Shown: in pieces, positions 46,171 through 58,899 of the stretch
Position numbering within the stretch: the first letter of the stretch is position 1
How the letters are laid out: every line of letters begins with the position of its first letter
Assembly: GCF_021347895.1 (NCBI RefSeq)
Contig: NC_067132.1
Location: 12,764,995 to 12,828,994, forward strand
Direction: 5' to 3'
From: Acanthochromis polyacanthus
Lineage: Eukaryota > Chordata > Actinopteri > Pomacentridae
DNA length: 64,000 nucleotides
The notes under the pieces: model-generated
The model's database searches: none
The model's input: the letters and a program-made list of their open reading frames with translations, nothing else
What the model was told of the DNA's origin: nothing
Made by a program: the position numbers and the translations under genes

Positions 46171-47865
46171 GCGATTAGACTTAAAAACACTCAATTACAC
46201 TTTGCTGCTTTCACTGTAAAACTCTGTTCACCTCATGAGGCTTCACAAAGATGTACAGTCACCCTGCAGGCCAGACTTCCTGTTTGTGTCACCTGGGCCA
46301 CACAGAAAAATGATTTTTATTTCATTTTTTTAACAACAGCCATCCAGGCAGCTAGAAGCTTCACTGTAAATCAATGCAGCTCTTAAGCACCACAACAGCA
46401 CTCCTCCCTCTTTCTCAGCTTGTTTTTGCCTCTACGTTTTCAGCTGAGATTTATCCAGTTTATTTTTAGGATGCTTTTTGTTAAGGGAGTTAGTTCAGTA
46501 GTGGTCAGTAGAGGAAGATATAAACTCCTGTTTGGGCTTTAGTTATGTTACTGCCTCTGAAAAACATATTCTCTGCCCAACACAGTAAGGATTTGGGCTT
46601 AATTTGAATAGTTTGGTTAAAAAAAACTGTCTAGAACTGGTTGTTCTTTCATTCGTGTGTCCCTGACGACCACTCACAGGTTTAGGAATGATGCATCGCA
46701 CTGAATCACCCCAGCACTTTGAATACATTACTTTCAGCTGACCTATCGACTGCCCCGCAAACAGATCTGGTCCTGCAAAATGACTCCTCTCCATGTGCAC
46801 AACTGACTTTAAACTTCGAAATTTGCACAGCTGATGTGCTGTCCTTCCTCCTGGGCGCACAGTGGCATAGATTTTTCCTGCCTCTCGCACACGGCCGAGG
46901 CAGATTGCAACAGATGATGCTGTCTGAGTCTCAGGCTCATTAGTTCGTACGGGATGTGGACTGGAAACAGAACCGGGACGGAGCAGATGGGTGGCAGGGA
47001 CAGAAAAGGGATGCAGCTGAACAGACACCAGCTCCGAAAGCCTTTTTATAAAAGCAGGTGCAAACTGTGTGTGAGGTCATGCAAAAAGTATTTAGCAGCA
47101 ACGTTAAAACTGGATGTAGACACCTGTAATGTAAAGACATGCTTGTAGAAGTTTCAACAACACTCAAAAGCTGCAAGAGTGGAATGTCTCTTTTCCCAGA
47201 TAATTGCTGTATTAGAGTCAAACTACTGGCCTTTGAAGTTAACATGAGCGCTAGTGAGGAGAAAATCTCAGTGGACAAGAAGCAAAAAATGGAAATTTTA
47301 GTGTGAAACAAGTTGTTAGTAGTAAAGCACACAATCTTCTGCATATGTTTCTCATTTGTGTTTGATGTGTTGCACACATGTGATTAATGCTGGTCATGAA
47401 ACGTGAATTTTACACCATGAAATCGTAGAGGAACCACACAAGACTAAACCCTGTAGCTGCTCCAACAGAACACCACACAGCTCTGAGTTTTTACTGTACT
47501 TGGGCTCATCGCACAGAAATATATTACAGTCTGAGTGAGTCAAATGGATGCAAATGTACGAGGAAAAGAACAAACAGAGGATTAGGAGGAGCAGGCAGCA
47601 CTAAACAAGCGACTGTTTAGCCTGGATTTGAACACTGAGGCTGTGTATAACTGAGACTCGCTGCCTCCAGACTTTTTCTTTATATTTGCATTTTCGGGTG
47701 TTTAGCTGATGTAGTGTGACTGATGCAATAAACAGTGAAAGAGACGGATGTACTGATGGCATAAGAGACTGGATTATTTATCAGGCCTTTTTAACACCGC
47801 ACAGAATGGAATTTAACACCTGTTTCAGTGTCATACTGTCTAAAGTATGATGAAAATTAAACCAC
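46171..47865. other. No gene recognised
   Basis: Frames of 145 and 161 codons on the - strand (46940-47377, 46543-47028) and 74 on the + show no domain or consistent splice signals. Confidence 0.4.
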
Positions 47866-48020
47866 AGAGGGGACCAGACAGCTCAAGCGGGTGACCCATG
47901 AACAGGGGTTCCAAATGCAGCAGCCTGGGTTCAATTCCAGCTTGTGTGCCTTTGCCGGTGTTCCCCCCATTCTTCTCTCTACTAACCTGTTCAATAAAGC
48001 AACAAAAACAAATAATTAAA
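47866..48020 (+). mobile_element. tRNA-derived SINE
   Basis: A-box-like CAGCTCAAGCGGGTGACCC (from 47879) and B-box-like GGTTCAATTCC (47928-47938), then GTGTGCCTTTGCCGG and a CTACTAACCTGTTCAATAAAG-like tail with A-rich end. This matches a common teleost SINE with an AGCGGGCGACCCATG head. A second copy is at 51405-51545. Tail and degenerate fold argue against a real tRNA. Confidence 0.75.
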
Positions 48021-48517
48021 AGAAAATCAAACCACAGAATTGCATTTCCAACCAAATATTCAATGCATGAAATGTGTTTTGGGAGGTATGACAAAGAAAG
48101 ACGGGACAGAGGGTTCCAAAATGAAGAAATTCAGCAACTGATTGAGGCCAATTGAGGCACTTTGGTCACAGAAGATGATAAAAACACAAACAGCTGTGAA
48201 TACTACAACCCGTTTCAGATAGGCAAGAATACCAATTCTAGTCTTTTCTAAATATGAATCCTCAGGTTTGCTTGAGAGATCCAAATGTTTTGAAAAACGC
48301 ATTCTCAACTCATCTTTTCCTCAGTCAGAAACTCTAGTCTGGTAATTGTATCCAGGTCCAAGTATGACTTTGAAAGCCAGACAAAATATCCTACATGTCC
48401 CTCATTCAAACATGTCAAAGATTGCTCCCCTCTTGTTCTATAAAGAGTGTATGGAGCATAATACTAGGCCTACTGTGATCAAACTATGGCCAAAAACTAT
48501 GATTTGCTAGAAAAGCA
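48021..48517. other. No feature recognised
   Basis: Apparently unique. Confidence 0.4.
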
Positions 48518-48888
48518 CTCAGAGAGCGCAGTACTGAGTCAAGGCTGCTCACTTGTTCTATCATTTCCAAAGGATAAGTTCCGATAAGTCGGTGGATTTG
48601 TAATCGGATTGCAATCATGTGATCATCAGCTGGCAGCTGAGGTAGCGTTCTCTTGTTGTCATAGTTACAGTGACTCCATGCTGCGATCACTGATACAGAA
48701 ATCTTTAACAAATCCGTGAATCCACACTATAAGCCGCATCACTGTCAGACGCTAATCAGTTGGTCCTTGTGTCATTTTTGACCTTCCCTGAAAATTTCAT
48801 ATAAATCCTTTGGTCCATTTTAGAGTAATGTTGCACACAGACAGACAGACAGACAAACCAGTGCCGATTGTCACATAACTGCACCACA
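48518..48888 (+). repeat. Repeat family B, copy 2
   Basis: Begins CTCAGAGAGCGCAGTACT like 37008-37025 and shares GATACAGAAATCTTTAA, AAATCCGTGAATCC, TGACCTTCC, AATTTCATATAAATCC and GTTGCACACAGACAGAC. It ends in a short CAGA array (48838-48858) and GTCACATAA. Confidence 0.7.
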
Positions 48889-51258
48889 TTCCTTAGTGGA
48901 ATAAAAATGAATTAATTAGTCAATTCACTGCAGTGATGTAGTGTTGTCATGTGTATTATTAAATTGACATACTAAGTTTTAAATACAAATGCAGGTCTCA
49001 AAATATTAACAGGCTTATGTGAAGAGAATAACTGTCAGCTCAGCTCTTGCTGTTGCTCGGGTGACTTCATTTCTGAACACAAAGTGTGTGTTGCTAAGAA
49101 AAGGCTGGTTGGCAGTGGGTTGTTTGGGTTTACCTCCTACCTCACCACAAGATGCCAGTTCAGGTGGCGTCAGTAGACAGGATTTGTTTGACTTTGCTGT
49201 TTTTGTTGGTGGTGGTTGGTCCAAACCAACATGAAACCAGATCTTGTAGGCGTTCAATCTTCAAGACCAAGACAGGAGCTGCTCCAAACTCAAGTCTCTT
49301 ATTCTCACGGTGACTCAGCCCCAAAATCCATTCTAAATGCTGCCATCCAGAAGCTTTATTGCCCCTAATTGATGAGCCTGACTAGTACCAAGCAGCCTAA
49401 AAAAAAAACAAAGAAGAAACTATGACTACTGAAGAGCAAACTGCTCAACCTAACACCTACAAATACATGAAAGTAGAGGTTTTTAAGTTCTAGTGTACTT
49501 TTATAATAAACAAAAGCATGATTTTTATTGCAAGAGCACTACAGGTACATTTAACATGATTTCTTTCACCATCAAAAATGATGTATTATCATAGCAACAA
49601 GAAAACAGTCTTTGTCCTGATCAAATTCTTGGAAAAAACTACATCTTTTGTGGACTAGCATGGAGATAAATAAATTAAGCAATTCATTCTTGTACATTTA
49701 ATGGTTCAAATGTTGTTTTGATGAACTTTTTTCAGATTTTTCAACACTCACAGAAGCCATTATTAAACTCGAGGCTCATATTTCTATGTCTGAAAATAGC
49801 GTCGGGGCATCTGATGGACAGCGAAGTGCCTCTTGTCACTGGAGGCTTCATGCAGTCTGATAAAAGGTGCAGCTGTGTCCAGAGCCGAGGCTGCTGCAGC
49901 TCTACAGAGATGTACTTTTTTTTTTAATCAACACTCGGCGGTCTGCATTGTAACCAGCAGTCCAAAAAGGCAGGCTGGCGCTGGTGTAATGTGTTAATGC
50001 ATGGGAATTGGGTGCACACTTGACAGGAGACTTTTTATACATTTTAAAAGGTGGACAGTTTAGGGCATAAAAATAGTGTGATATGAACCTGAAGCACTGG
50101 GACCTTTTATTCAGTGAAAATACACACAATCGCTCCTGCTGTTAAACACTCAGGTTTAAATAAGGATTGAAAAAAATACGGATGTCCTAAGCCTGATTTT
50201 AGGATCGAAATTGGAGGTGACTGCAGCTATTTCTACTGGACTGATGTTTGCGGGCAGCTATGCTCAAATCTCTGCTGTGCCACTGTGTCACATATTGCAA
50301 TTATGTGCTTGTCAGGTATTTAAAGATATGTGCAGCAGCTTTATCTCCTTGGTATCAGGGCTGACGAGTCAGGAGTGGCTCTCTGCTGTCTCCCTTGTCT
50401 CCATTTAAGCAGCTCTTGGCAGGCTTCACCTGATATTCATACACATCGAGTCCCACTGGGATACCTATAATAGAAATTCTACAGTAATTAGGAAATTGTC
50501 ATGTCCTTGATTTAAAAAAAATGTTACACTGGAGAAAGATACACTTATCAGAAGTGAGCCTCTTCATAAATAGAGTCCTCATTTTTTCAGTCAGTGAAAT
50601 CTGAACAACTTTGCCTTCCTAAGTATCTGGAATAATCAGTAAATCATTCTTGTTACTGGGGGTCCTCGACTTCCATTGGTGTTCCGTTCCTACGGATTGA
50701 CGCAAGTTCATTTTCGCCGTAACTCTGGTGAAAATGTAAACAAAACCGTCACCTGCATCACAATACTGATAAGTTCTTTGGAAAAGTCGTGAATGCCAGT
50801 GACTTTCATGCATGTATGAGCCACTTTACAAGAAGACAACAGAATATGTTACACTGTTTTTACTACTTGAGCGTTTGACTATCTAATTTCACTTCCATGG
50901 AGACGGCTTTCCTTTTCTTTGAAGCACTGCTGTCAGAAGAGTCTGACTTACGCCTGGGAGTCAAAATGAAGGGCACAAAGTTAGTGGATGTAGCACAATC
51001 CAAGGTGGTGTAATGACACGTGGCAATGTATTCGTCCGCTCGCCAACTAGCTCAAGGCACTGGATCATATGTGATGGATCCATAACTCTCATCATAAATC
51101 TGTGAAACGAAAGTGAAAGAAGCTACGTTACTAGGCTACATTAAAAGCAATTCGTATTGTAGTTGATTAAGATTAGTATGTAAATGTGTGATGATGTATG
51201 AACACTGCCATGAGGTCAATAAGGGAGCTGCATCCTTTGTGTTGTTGAAGTGACGATT
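48889..51258. other. No gene; possible decayed element 50655-51045
   Basis: The words GGGGGTCCTCGACTTCC, GTTCCGTTCCTACGGATTGA and later GTCTGACTTACGCC recall a dispersed element beginning GGTCCTCGACTTACG, but ends are not clear. Otherwise unique-looking. Confidence 0.35.
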
Positions 51259-51266
51259 GCTTAAAC

Positions 51267-51642
51267 CAGGGGAGTCAAATTCATTTTAGTTCAGGGGCCA
51301 CATACAGCCCAATTTGATTTCAAGTGGTCCGGACCAGTGAAATCGCAGCATAATGGCGTATAAATAACTTTGTTTTCGTGCAAAAACGCACAATTCTGTG
51401 CACCCAGATAATTCCACTGCTTGAGCGGGCAACCCATAAACGGCTATAGTCCCTGACACAGCGGCCATGGTTTGATTCCAGCTCACAGCTAGAAATGATT
51501 TTAAATTTACAATTTTATACAATTACAATTTGCAGTTAATGTCTTCTCGGTCTTTTCTCCATTTTTTCAAAGTCATTCTACTGGCCGGATTGGACCACTG
51601 ACGGCCGCTTTTGGCTTGCGGTCCGCATGTTTGACACCCCTG
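51267..51642. mobile_element. hAT MITE with 8-bp duplication
   Basis: Left end CAGGGGAGTCAAAT and right end, inverted, CAGGGGTGTCAAACA match apart from one base over the first 13. GCTTAAAC (51259-51266) and ACTTAAAC (51643-51650) flank it, 7 of 8. The blocks CAGGGGCCACATACAGCC and GTCCGCATGTTTGACACCCC are typical of a common teleost hAT MITE. A tRNA-type SINE interrupts the middle. Confidence 0.9.
51405..51545 (+). mobile_element. tRNA-derived SINE inside hAT MITE
   Basis: TTGAGCGGGCAACCCATAAAC corresponds to the head at 47880, and GGTTTGATTCC (51469-51479) to its B box. An AT-rich tail follows. The A-box half is partly lost. Confidence 0.6.
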
Positions 51643-51650
51643 ACTTAAAC

Positions 51651-53799
51651 TACCCTGTTATCTTTGCTATAATTTCCGCACACTTGTTTAGATCCGAGTC
51701 ATGAAAACCAAACTTGTACACCTGCGACTGACAAATGCAGATTCGATCCATGACGCTGGTTTTTAGATTGGATAAAAGCCATGAATGATTTTTTTTCCCC
51801 CCAAACCAAGGCAATCAATCCAGAAAATCTCCTGTGTTGTGTAAAATGAAAAAGTCAGAAAATGCTCCCGATGTTGTGTTTGTGAGCGTTGACAGTTTGG
51901 CATCCAGACTGACAAGTAGGTGTTTATCAGCATCTTAAAGGACAACGCTGCTGACAGCATTAAATATCGTGTCATGTGAGACGTGTTTGTATGATTTGGG
52001 TGTGGTGGGAGCAGGATGTCAGCGCTGACATGGCTCGGCTGGCCCATAGGGGAGCTACTGGCATTATGTGCATCGCTGGGATTTGTCAACATTTACATAA
52101 CAATAAAAACACTGTCATTTTTGTAGATAAGAAAAGAAACAGCACATGTGAAAGTCGATAGCAGCACAGCTGAACTCTGGTGGATGTCATGTGTGATTGG
52201 CGTGTATAGTTGACACAGAATAGTAGCTAAAAAAATCATATTTGAAATGTTCAACAGTGCAATGATTGCAAAGCACAAAAACAAAATGTGATCTGGCTGC
52301 TGCCCACATATATCATTGAAGCTCTATTTTCCTCATAACAAAGAAAGAAAAACAACAATTTACCGCATATAACACTGGCTTCTCTCAGGTCACAGAGGAT
52401 GAATGCACCTCTGGCAGCAAATTACGAGTGTCGCGAGCTGGAATTTCTGCGATTTATTTGTTGGCCAGATTAATTAAAGCTGAACACAGCTTTTGCGAAC
52501 AATTGGTAATCAGTGGATGTCAGTGTTAATTATGCTGAATTGTGCTGAAAATAAATAGTGGAGTTCACAAAAACTATTTTGCTGGAGCCTTCTCAGGCAC
52601 TGTTTTACCTTCTCAGCTCTGACTGGGTGAATTTAAACTAGAATAAATCCAATGCAAAATCCAACAGGGAAGTCACAGCCTCCTACATGTAACTCCTGTA
52701 TGTCACAGAGCAACATTGTTATCCAAAAATGATCACAGAAACACATCAGTGAGCTGCACTGTTGTATGTCTCTTCATTGTTATGTAAACTGGTATTGTGT
52801 TATATTTGGACTAAATCCTACAAAGTCCTGCTGCTGCAAATGTTCAAAAAATAATCCCCAGAAAATATGGCCTTTAAGTCGGTTTAGGTTAAAACTCAGA
52901 AACAATAGCATTTTTAAGGAAAGGTGACATATTCTTGAATAGTTTCAGGCTTTTACATCAGTACACTTGCACAGAAAGCCTCAACTTTTATCCAAAAACA
53001 AGAATTTAATTAATTAACCTTTCTCTAAAGTCTCACCAGGGGGTCTACAAGCGGTACCATGCTAAGATACTCACAGATATAACTAGTATTGTAGATCTCT
53101 AGATTAGTCTTGGCATGGAGAAAACTTTTGAAAGTATTGCTTCAGTCTGATATAAATAAGATTTTATTTCAGAGCCAGTCAGGACTGCATCGCTACATTT
53201 CCTTTCTATTGTCTGATTTATTTGCTAACATCATTGTTGTGACTGGAAGTAGGTCAACTGGAAACTGGAAACTGTAGCCGTCTATGGAGGACATCAGCTT
53301 TACAGAGTGATCGTTTGGAGAACAGAATCCAAAAGAAAACACAGCTGTACATACATTCAGCCATGCAGCTCTTACTTTTATCAGCATATTGAAAAGGAGT
53401 ATAAAGAAAGGTAGGACAAGTTTAAGTGACAATAGCAAATCTAGGCCATCGAATAGTAAATAAACAACAGAAGAAACTTAGATTCAACGTCTTTTCCTAA
53501 ACACTTCTCCTCGACTTGGATGACGACATTGGAAAAGACAGGAGTGAGACAATGTTAATCCTACCTTATTTACATGAGGCTATGTAATTAAGTGACGGCA
53601 GATGTTGCAGATGTGGGTTCGCCATGGATGGTGTGTCACTATGAAAGAATTCTGGGACAGCATTATCTCCTTCCCTTCAGTTAAAGGTGGACCGGCGTAT
53701 CCTTTACTAAAAGAGATAAAGAAATCAGTGAAGCACCTTTCCTTAACATTTAAGGAATTCGAACAGCTCTTATCGTGGCTGACACTCAGACACTTCTAG
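51651..53799. other. No gene; possible regulatory block 52380-52560
   Basis: Unique-looking. The patch at 52380-52560 has GCGATTTATTTG, CAGATTAATTAAAG, GGTAATCAGTGG and GTTAATTATGC motifs. Texture only; no alignment. Confidence 0.35.
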
Positions 53800-53953
53800 G
53801 TCACTTCACTCAGTTAGGAACCTTTCTCGGCTAAAAACACAATTTGACTGAAACCTTGGACTCACACAACGCATCTTAAATATCTTGTGAAGTCAAACAA
53901 TCTTGAAATTATCTTGTTTTGAGTTGAATTTTACAAGAAAACTCAAAATAAGT
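53800..53953. repeat. Outer repeat around TTAA MITE, left part
   Basis: Blocks CTTGAAATTATCTTGTTTTG and TTTTACAAGAAAACTCAAAA resemble a dispersed teleost repeat rich in CTTGTTTT and TCTTATTTCAAG words. Similar words resume after the MITE at 54600-54760. Confidence 0.45.
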
Positions 53954-54496
53954 TTAACCCTTGTGCCGTCCTGCGGGTCAAATTGGACTCATTTTAATGT
54001 TTGAAAATGTGGGGAAAAATATATATATTTCACAGTGACACTTCTGATGTCCACATTTCCAACATTTTTGGGAAATCTTGGAACAGTTTTTGGTGGCAAA
54101 AAAGAAAGGTTAAAAATGTTTCTTAAGAACATTCATAGAAAATCAACCAAAATCCAGCGAATTTCATTGAATTTTGGTTGATTTTTAGGTGAATGTTCTT
54201 AAAGAAAATATTGGAAGTTTCACTCATATGTGTAATCATGTTAGACATTTTTAGGATTTCTTTGGAAGATTTTTACTCATTTTTTGAAAATATTTACAAG
54301 AATTTCCTCGCCAAATTTGGGGGATTTAAAAAAAAAGTGAGGGAAAACTTTGAAGGAATTATTGGAATTTTCTTCCTGAAGGTTTTTGCACATTTTCAGA
54401 AATTTGGGAGGGGTTTTTTGCTGATTTTTTGGATTTTTTTTTGGACAAGGAAACAATATTTTTGGTGCCCATAAATGAAGACAGCAGGAGGGTTAA
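53954..54496. mobile_element. TTAA-flanked MITE with long internal hairpin
   Basis: Ends TTAACCCTTGTGCCGTCCTG and (inverted) TTAACCCTCCTGCTGTCTTC match at most positions, and TTAA is at both edges (53954-53957, 54493-54496). Inside, TTAAGAACATTCA (54123-54135) pairs with 54190-54202, and AATCAACCAAAAT (54141-54153) with 54171-54183, so 54123-54202 folds into one long stem. The element matches a common teleost MITE by recall. The 93-codon frame inside is not a gene. Confidence 0.85.
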
Positions 54497-54780
54497 TACA
54501 TCCCAAATGAGGAGATTACATGAAAGAGAAAATCTCTTTTTGAGTGAAAAACTGCTTTTTTTTGACAATCCTGATAAAATATAGCTTAAATAAGTTTTTA
54601 CCAGATAATTTTAAGATCTCAATATTTTAAATATCATATCTTATTTCAAGAAATCTCACCAAGCCATTTTTCAATTGTTCCAGTGGCAGATTTTTTCACT
54701 TATTTCAAGGTAAAAGTTGAAATAAGTTTATTTTTCTTATTTTGAGAGGGGCATTTTTTCCAGTGCACCTCAGAGTCTTG
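54497..54780. repeat. Outer repeat around TTAA MITE, right part
   Basis: Contains ATCATATCTTATTTCAAGAA, TTTTTCACTTATTTCAAGG and TTTTCCAGTGCA; continues the family on the left of the MITE. Confidence 0.45.
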
Positions 54781-54956
54781 GTCTTGATTTGTTCTCACTT
54801 TAAGTGGACTTTACCACAACACTAATAAATCTAATACATAAAACATACTGTTGTTTGGCACTCTGTGAGTTTAAAGTGTGGCCATGCCAGCATTTTTCAG
54901 CTGTACTTTGTATTTGGGGATTCCCACTAAACACAAAGTGAAGCTGAGGATGGTGG

Positions 54957-55055
54957 GAACGTGATCATTTTAGGAACTATTTGGGTTCTGTTAAGCATCT
55001 TGAGACAATCTGAATTGTAATTGGTGCTATATAAATAAAATTGAATTGAATTGAA
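54957..55055 (+). mobile_element. 5'-truncated retroposon, TTGAA tail
   Basis: GGTTCTGTTAAGCATCTTGAG, then GCTATATAAATAAAA and three TTGAA units (55041-55055). This is the + strand equivalent of the tail at 2631-2700. Only about 100 bases remain. Confidence 0.75.
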
Positions 55056-55057
55056 GG

Positions 55058-56128
55058 TTTTAAATTAGATTGGAAAAGTTAAAGGTGACACTTGAGGAAT
55101 CATCAAGATTAGTACTCAAGATTTCTGGGCATACTGTCCAAGAGTAGTTGAGGCATTTCACTGAAACTGCCAATGTGTGGAGGAAAACTTAGATCGCCAA
55201 AGCCTGCAGGATTCATCCTCTTGGGAAAATATCATTTCAATCCATCTGAGAGTTGTTTAGATATAGATATTGGACCAACAGACCATTAACTCCATCCATA
55301 CAACTAAAACCAATAGCATGACTAAAAAGATGACAGGAAGAATCAAAAGATCAGGGTGGGATCCACTGTAGTGACTCAATAGCTCAACATCAGCGAAGAA
55401 TTCCAATAAGTAAGATTAACTTCAGATGTTTATTTCAGGTTGGTTGCATGTTGAAGGACAGAAAGAAGCAGCTTGTGGTGTTTTGGGAAAAACAGAGCAA
55501 TTAAGTCCCTCAGACAGCACAGTGTCCTTCAGCACCTGTCCTCCATTACTGTCATATCAATGAGTGTGCAAAAACCTGGTTCAGTTTAACAATACAGCTT
55601 TTCCCTCTCTAATTCTCGCCTGTTGACATATTTCCAGTGCTGCAGGTCATTCCGCTTCACCTCTCTGTCAGTATGAATCACAGGAAAAATCTGGAACAAA
55701 GCTGTTCTTTTTCTAGAGTGGAGACAGAGAAGAGGGAACGTAAATGACTGGAGAGTTCCACCCGACACAGTCCTTTAACATCTCTGACTGATCATTAACA
55801 GGACGGCCCTCAAGTGTTGGTGCTCGAGCTCAAGTAGGGTCAAAAGGAAAGGTCCACTTGGAAGGGCTTCCGTCGAAAGTCGAATGGCCGTTGTAAATGA
55901 TGACAGAGATAGAAGCTTTACAGAAGGATTTCATGGAACACCCACAACAGAGTTCATGAACTTTTGGTTTTAGGCTTGATCTTGTGACACACTTTCATAT
56001 CAAACTGCACAATCATACATTTTATTTAGTCAACATGTCCACATAACATTCTAACATTTAGCATGCAACATTTGCTATGTTCTCATTCTCAACATGGCAG
56101 CAACAACCTGGAATTTCTAGGATGCAGT
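55058..56128. other. No feature recognised
   Basis: Apparently unique sequence. Confidence 0.4.
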
Positions 56129-56140
56129 CACTAAAATCAT

Positions 56141-56493
56141 CCATCCATCATCTATACACCGTTTAATCCTCATTCAGGTCACAGGGGGGCTGGAGTCTAT
56201 CCCAGCTGACTTAGGGTGAAAGCAGGGGACACCGGGACAAGTCACCAGTCTATCACAGGGCTGCACATGGAGACAAACAATCACACTCACACCTATGGAC
56301 AATTTAGAAACACCAATTAACCTGAGCATGTTTTTGGATTGCGGGAGGAAGCTGGAGTACCTGAAGAAAACCCACGCATGCACATGGAGAACATGCAAAC
56401 TCCACAGAGAAAGATTCAGGGAAGGTCAAGACGCAAACCAGAGGTCTTCTAACTGCAAGGTAAAACTATTAACCACAATCCACTGTGCAGCCC
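56141..56493 (-). mobile_element. Full-length SINE with 12-bp target duplication
   Basis: 353 bp from CCATCCATCATCTATACACC to CACTGTGCAGCCC. The 12 bases CACTAAAATCAT occur at 56129-56140 and at 56494-56505, an exact target-site duplication of the length expected for LINE-driven insertion. The - strand head has a GTGGTTAATAG A-box-like region. The best copy here for defining the family ends. Confidence 0.9.
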
Positions 56494-56570
56494 CACTAAA
56501 ATCATGAAAATTCTTTTTTTTAAACTTTGCGTTTTCAGACATAGCAATCTATTTACTGTGAATAACTTTA

Positions 56571-56774
56571 TCCATCCATTATCTATATACCACTTAGTCC
56601 TCATCAGGGTCAGGGGGGCTGGTGTCTATCCCAGCTGACTTAGGGTGAAGACAGGGGACACCATGGACAGGTCACAAGTCTATTACAGGGCAGAAAGATC
56701 CCGTGAAGGCTGGGACGCAAACCATTGATCCTCATCAATGTGAAAGTGCTACCCATCAAGCCACTGTGCAGCCC
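56571..56774 (-). mobile_element. SINE copy with internal deletion
   Basis: Tail blocks (TCCATCCATTATCTATATAC, CCCAGCTGACTTAGGGTGAA) run to CTATTACAGGGC and then jump straight to AGAAAGATCC and the head, losing about 140 bases. It lies only 78 bases after the full-length copy, in the same orientation. Confidence 0.8.
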
Positions 56775-58661
56775 TGATTAACTTCAATAAACATGAAAAT
56801 TACCTACATAAGTCTCAACAGCATCAGCCTTCAGGGCCTCTTAGAGCACCAGACAAGTATTTTCTCTTTTAAAGTGTCATATTGCTTAACTATTTGCTCA
56901 TGTTTTTGTGTTTTGTTGTCTCGCAAGAAGAAATCAGCAACAGGGAAAACTTGAGTGAAAAATTCTAAGTAGCTGGAAGACACCAGATACCAAACAACCT
57001 GCTGTCGTCAGAAATGACAGAAATAACTTTTATATTAACTTTCATCATTCCACTTTGTCTAACATCATACTTAAAGTGGATTTCAGTGTGTTTCAATAGT
57101 TAATATGACTGCCCTCAACCTTTGTCGTACACTTTATGAATGTGTGAGAAACCTGGATCACGATGTGTGGTCTAAAGCAGACGCAAATGCTGACTTGCTT
57201 TGATAGTCAGCAGAGCTTACTCATTCCCTGCCAGCAGCTCCAGCGGTTTCTCTTTGTTTTCCACCAAACCGCTTTCTCTCTCTCCACGAGTCCTCCCTTC
57301 TCGCTTACAGCTCTCCCTCCTCTCTCTGTTTGTGGTGGTGTCATTTCAGACGTGCGCTGGGACTCCGCCAGTTTCCCAAGACGATTACACCAGTGTGCGG
57401 TGTGCTCCATCATTGCCATGGCTCAAATCCTGACTTAGAGAAGAAAATTCATTATGGATGCTAATCGGTCCAGTGCAATCCCTTTAGAATCCCACGACTG
57501 CACGTCATCGTGCTTGTACAGCTTGTGTGTGATCATGACAGACTAACAGACAGATGGATGGATTGGCAAACAGGTAGGGCAGGATGACGGACAGAGAATG
57601 AGCAGATGTGCACAGGTGCAAAACAAAAACAAGTATTTAATGAAGGGCGAGGACTTCACTCAACAGTCTCAAACTGGGCCTCTAGTGACTCTTATTAGGT
57701 CCCAAATTTTAAACAAACAGACCCATAACAAGCATCTGGCCTTCTTTCAGGTCAGGAACCTCTCCCACTGTTCCACATCTCTGTGCAAAATTACACTGAG
57801 CGAGGTTAATTTTCTCTTCAGAGGCTGCCAGCGAAGTCCGAGCCCAGCTGTTGGACCTCATCACAGTCTGGTGTCTGTGGTCTCCACCCAGCATCTCATC
57901 CATGACCAGAGAGCTGTCAGGGCTTGATGGAAAGAAGTAGTTAAACTCTTTTAGCTCTTCTTACCCTCTAAAAGCATCTGGGTTTTCTTGTCAGAGGCGG
58001 CATGAAAGATGGAGCCCAGCTTTCTCCAGCGCCGCTCAGCAAAGCTTTTAGTTTGATATGACGCTCGAACTGGATGAAATTACCTTCGCAGTGAGTGGCC
58101 GCTGTACGGAAAGGCAGAATATCTGAACCATTTTCAAAGCTTTTTTAAACATAACAATTGGTAAAAGTAAGTCTAGATGCTGGGTAAGCTGTTCTAGAAG
58201 CATTTACTAGTATAAGCACTTTGAGCCATATTTCCTGTGAGCTGATTTAAACATGGCGGTGTGTACGTGAATGCAACGCTCTGCTTCCACTCTATGCAGG
58301 CACAGTGGGCATGCCAACTGCTGTTTTCTTTGCTCAAAAGCACATTGCAGCTTTCAAAGTGACACAATAAAAGATATGGCTTTGCCCAACACTAAATGCG
58401 GCTTTATTTCACTTACAGCCAGCAGTCAGGGCGAGCCTACAAACGCCACGAAGCCCATCTGTAAGATGTTTAAGCTACGCAGAGTGCAGGAGCCAGTGTG
58501 TGAAACTTGGCAAAGCATCTCGCCAACAGACATGCAAACTTGTTCTAAAGATTTTTTTTAAATACAGAACACAGGTTAGCAAATCCTTATCTGACAGATA
58601 ACATAAGTGTGCTGTATTTTGTGACAGGCAAACGTTTATCATCATCAGAGTCGTACTGCTG
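56775..58661. other. No gene recognised
   Basis: Frames of 91-109 codons (57163-57438 +, 57598-57927 +) show no domain. A TGTCATTTCAG acceptor-like site at about 57345 precedes a short frame, but no partner exon was found. Confidence 0.35.
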
Positions 58662-58878
58662 CACTACCAGTCAAAAGTTTGGACACATCTTCTCATTCAG
58701 TGGTTTTTATTTAATCATTTTATACATGGTAGATTAATATCTAAGACAGAAAAACTATAAAATAATAATTATAGAATTATTTTGGAAACAAAAAAGTGCA
58801 AATCTTCTGCATTAATGTACAATGTAGAAAATAATACAAATAATTAAAAAATAAATGAGAAGGTGTGTCCAAACCTTT
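58662..58878. mobile_element. Tc1-type MITE, degenerate right end
   Basis: Left end CACTACCAGTCAAAAGTTTG then GACACATCTTCTCATTCAG; right end, inverted, AAAGGTTTGGACACACCTTC then TCAT. These inverted ends fit another common teleost Tc1-type element. The outer bases of the right end are lost where repeat C begins. Confidence 0.75.
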
Positions 58879-58899
58879 CTTTGCAACAAATGATCTTTC

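Noticed and set aside
46543..47377. Antisense frames of 161 and 145 codons
   Set aside because: No domain, no splice pair and cysteine-rich low-complexity translation; not called as a gene.
47866..48020. Possible tRNA gene
   Set aside because: A and B box words are present, but arms do not pair into a clover leaf and an A-rich tail follows, as in a SINE.
48838..48858. Possible CRISPR or tandem array
   Set aside because: Only a short CAGA run at the end of repeat B; no spaced repeats occur anywhere in the window.
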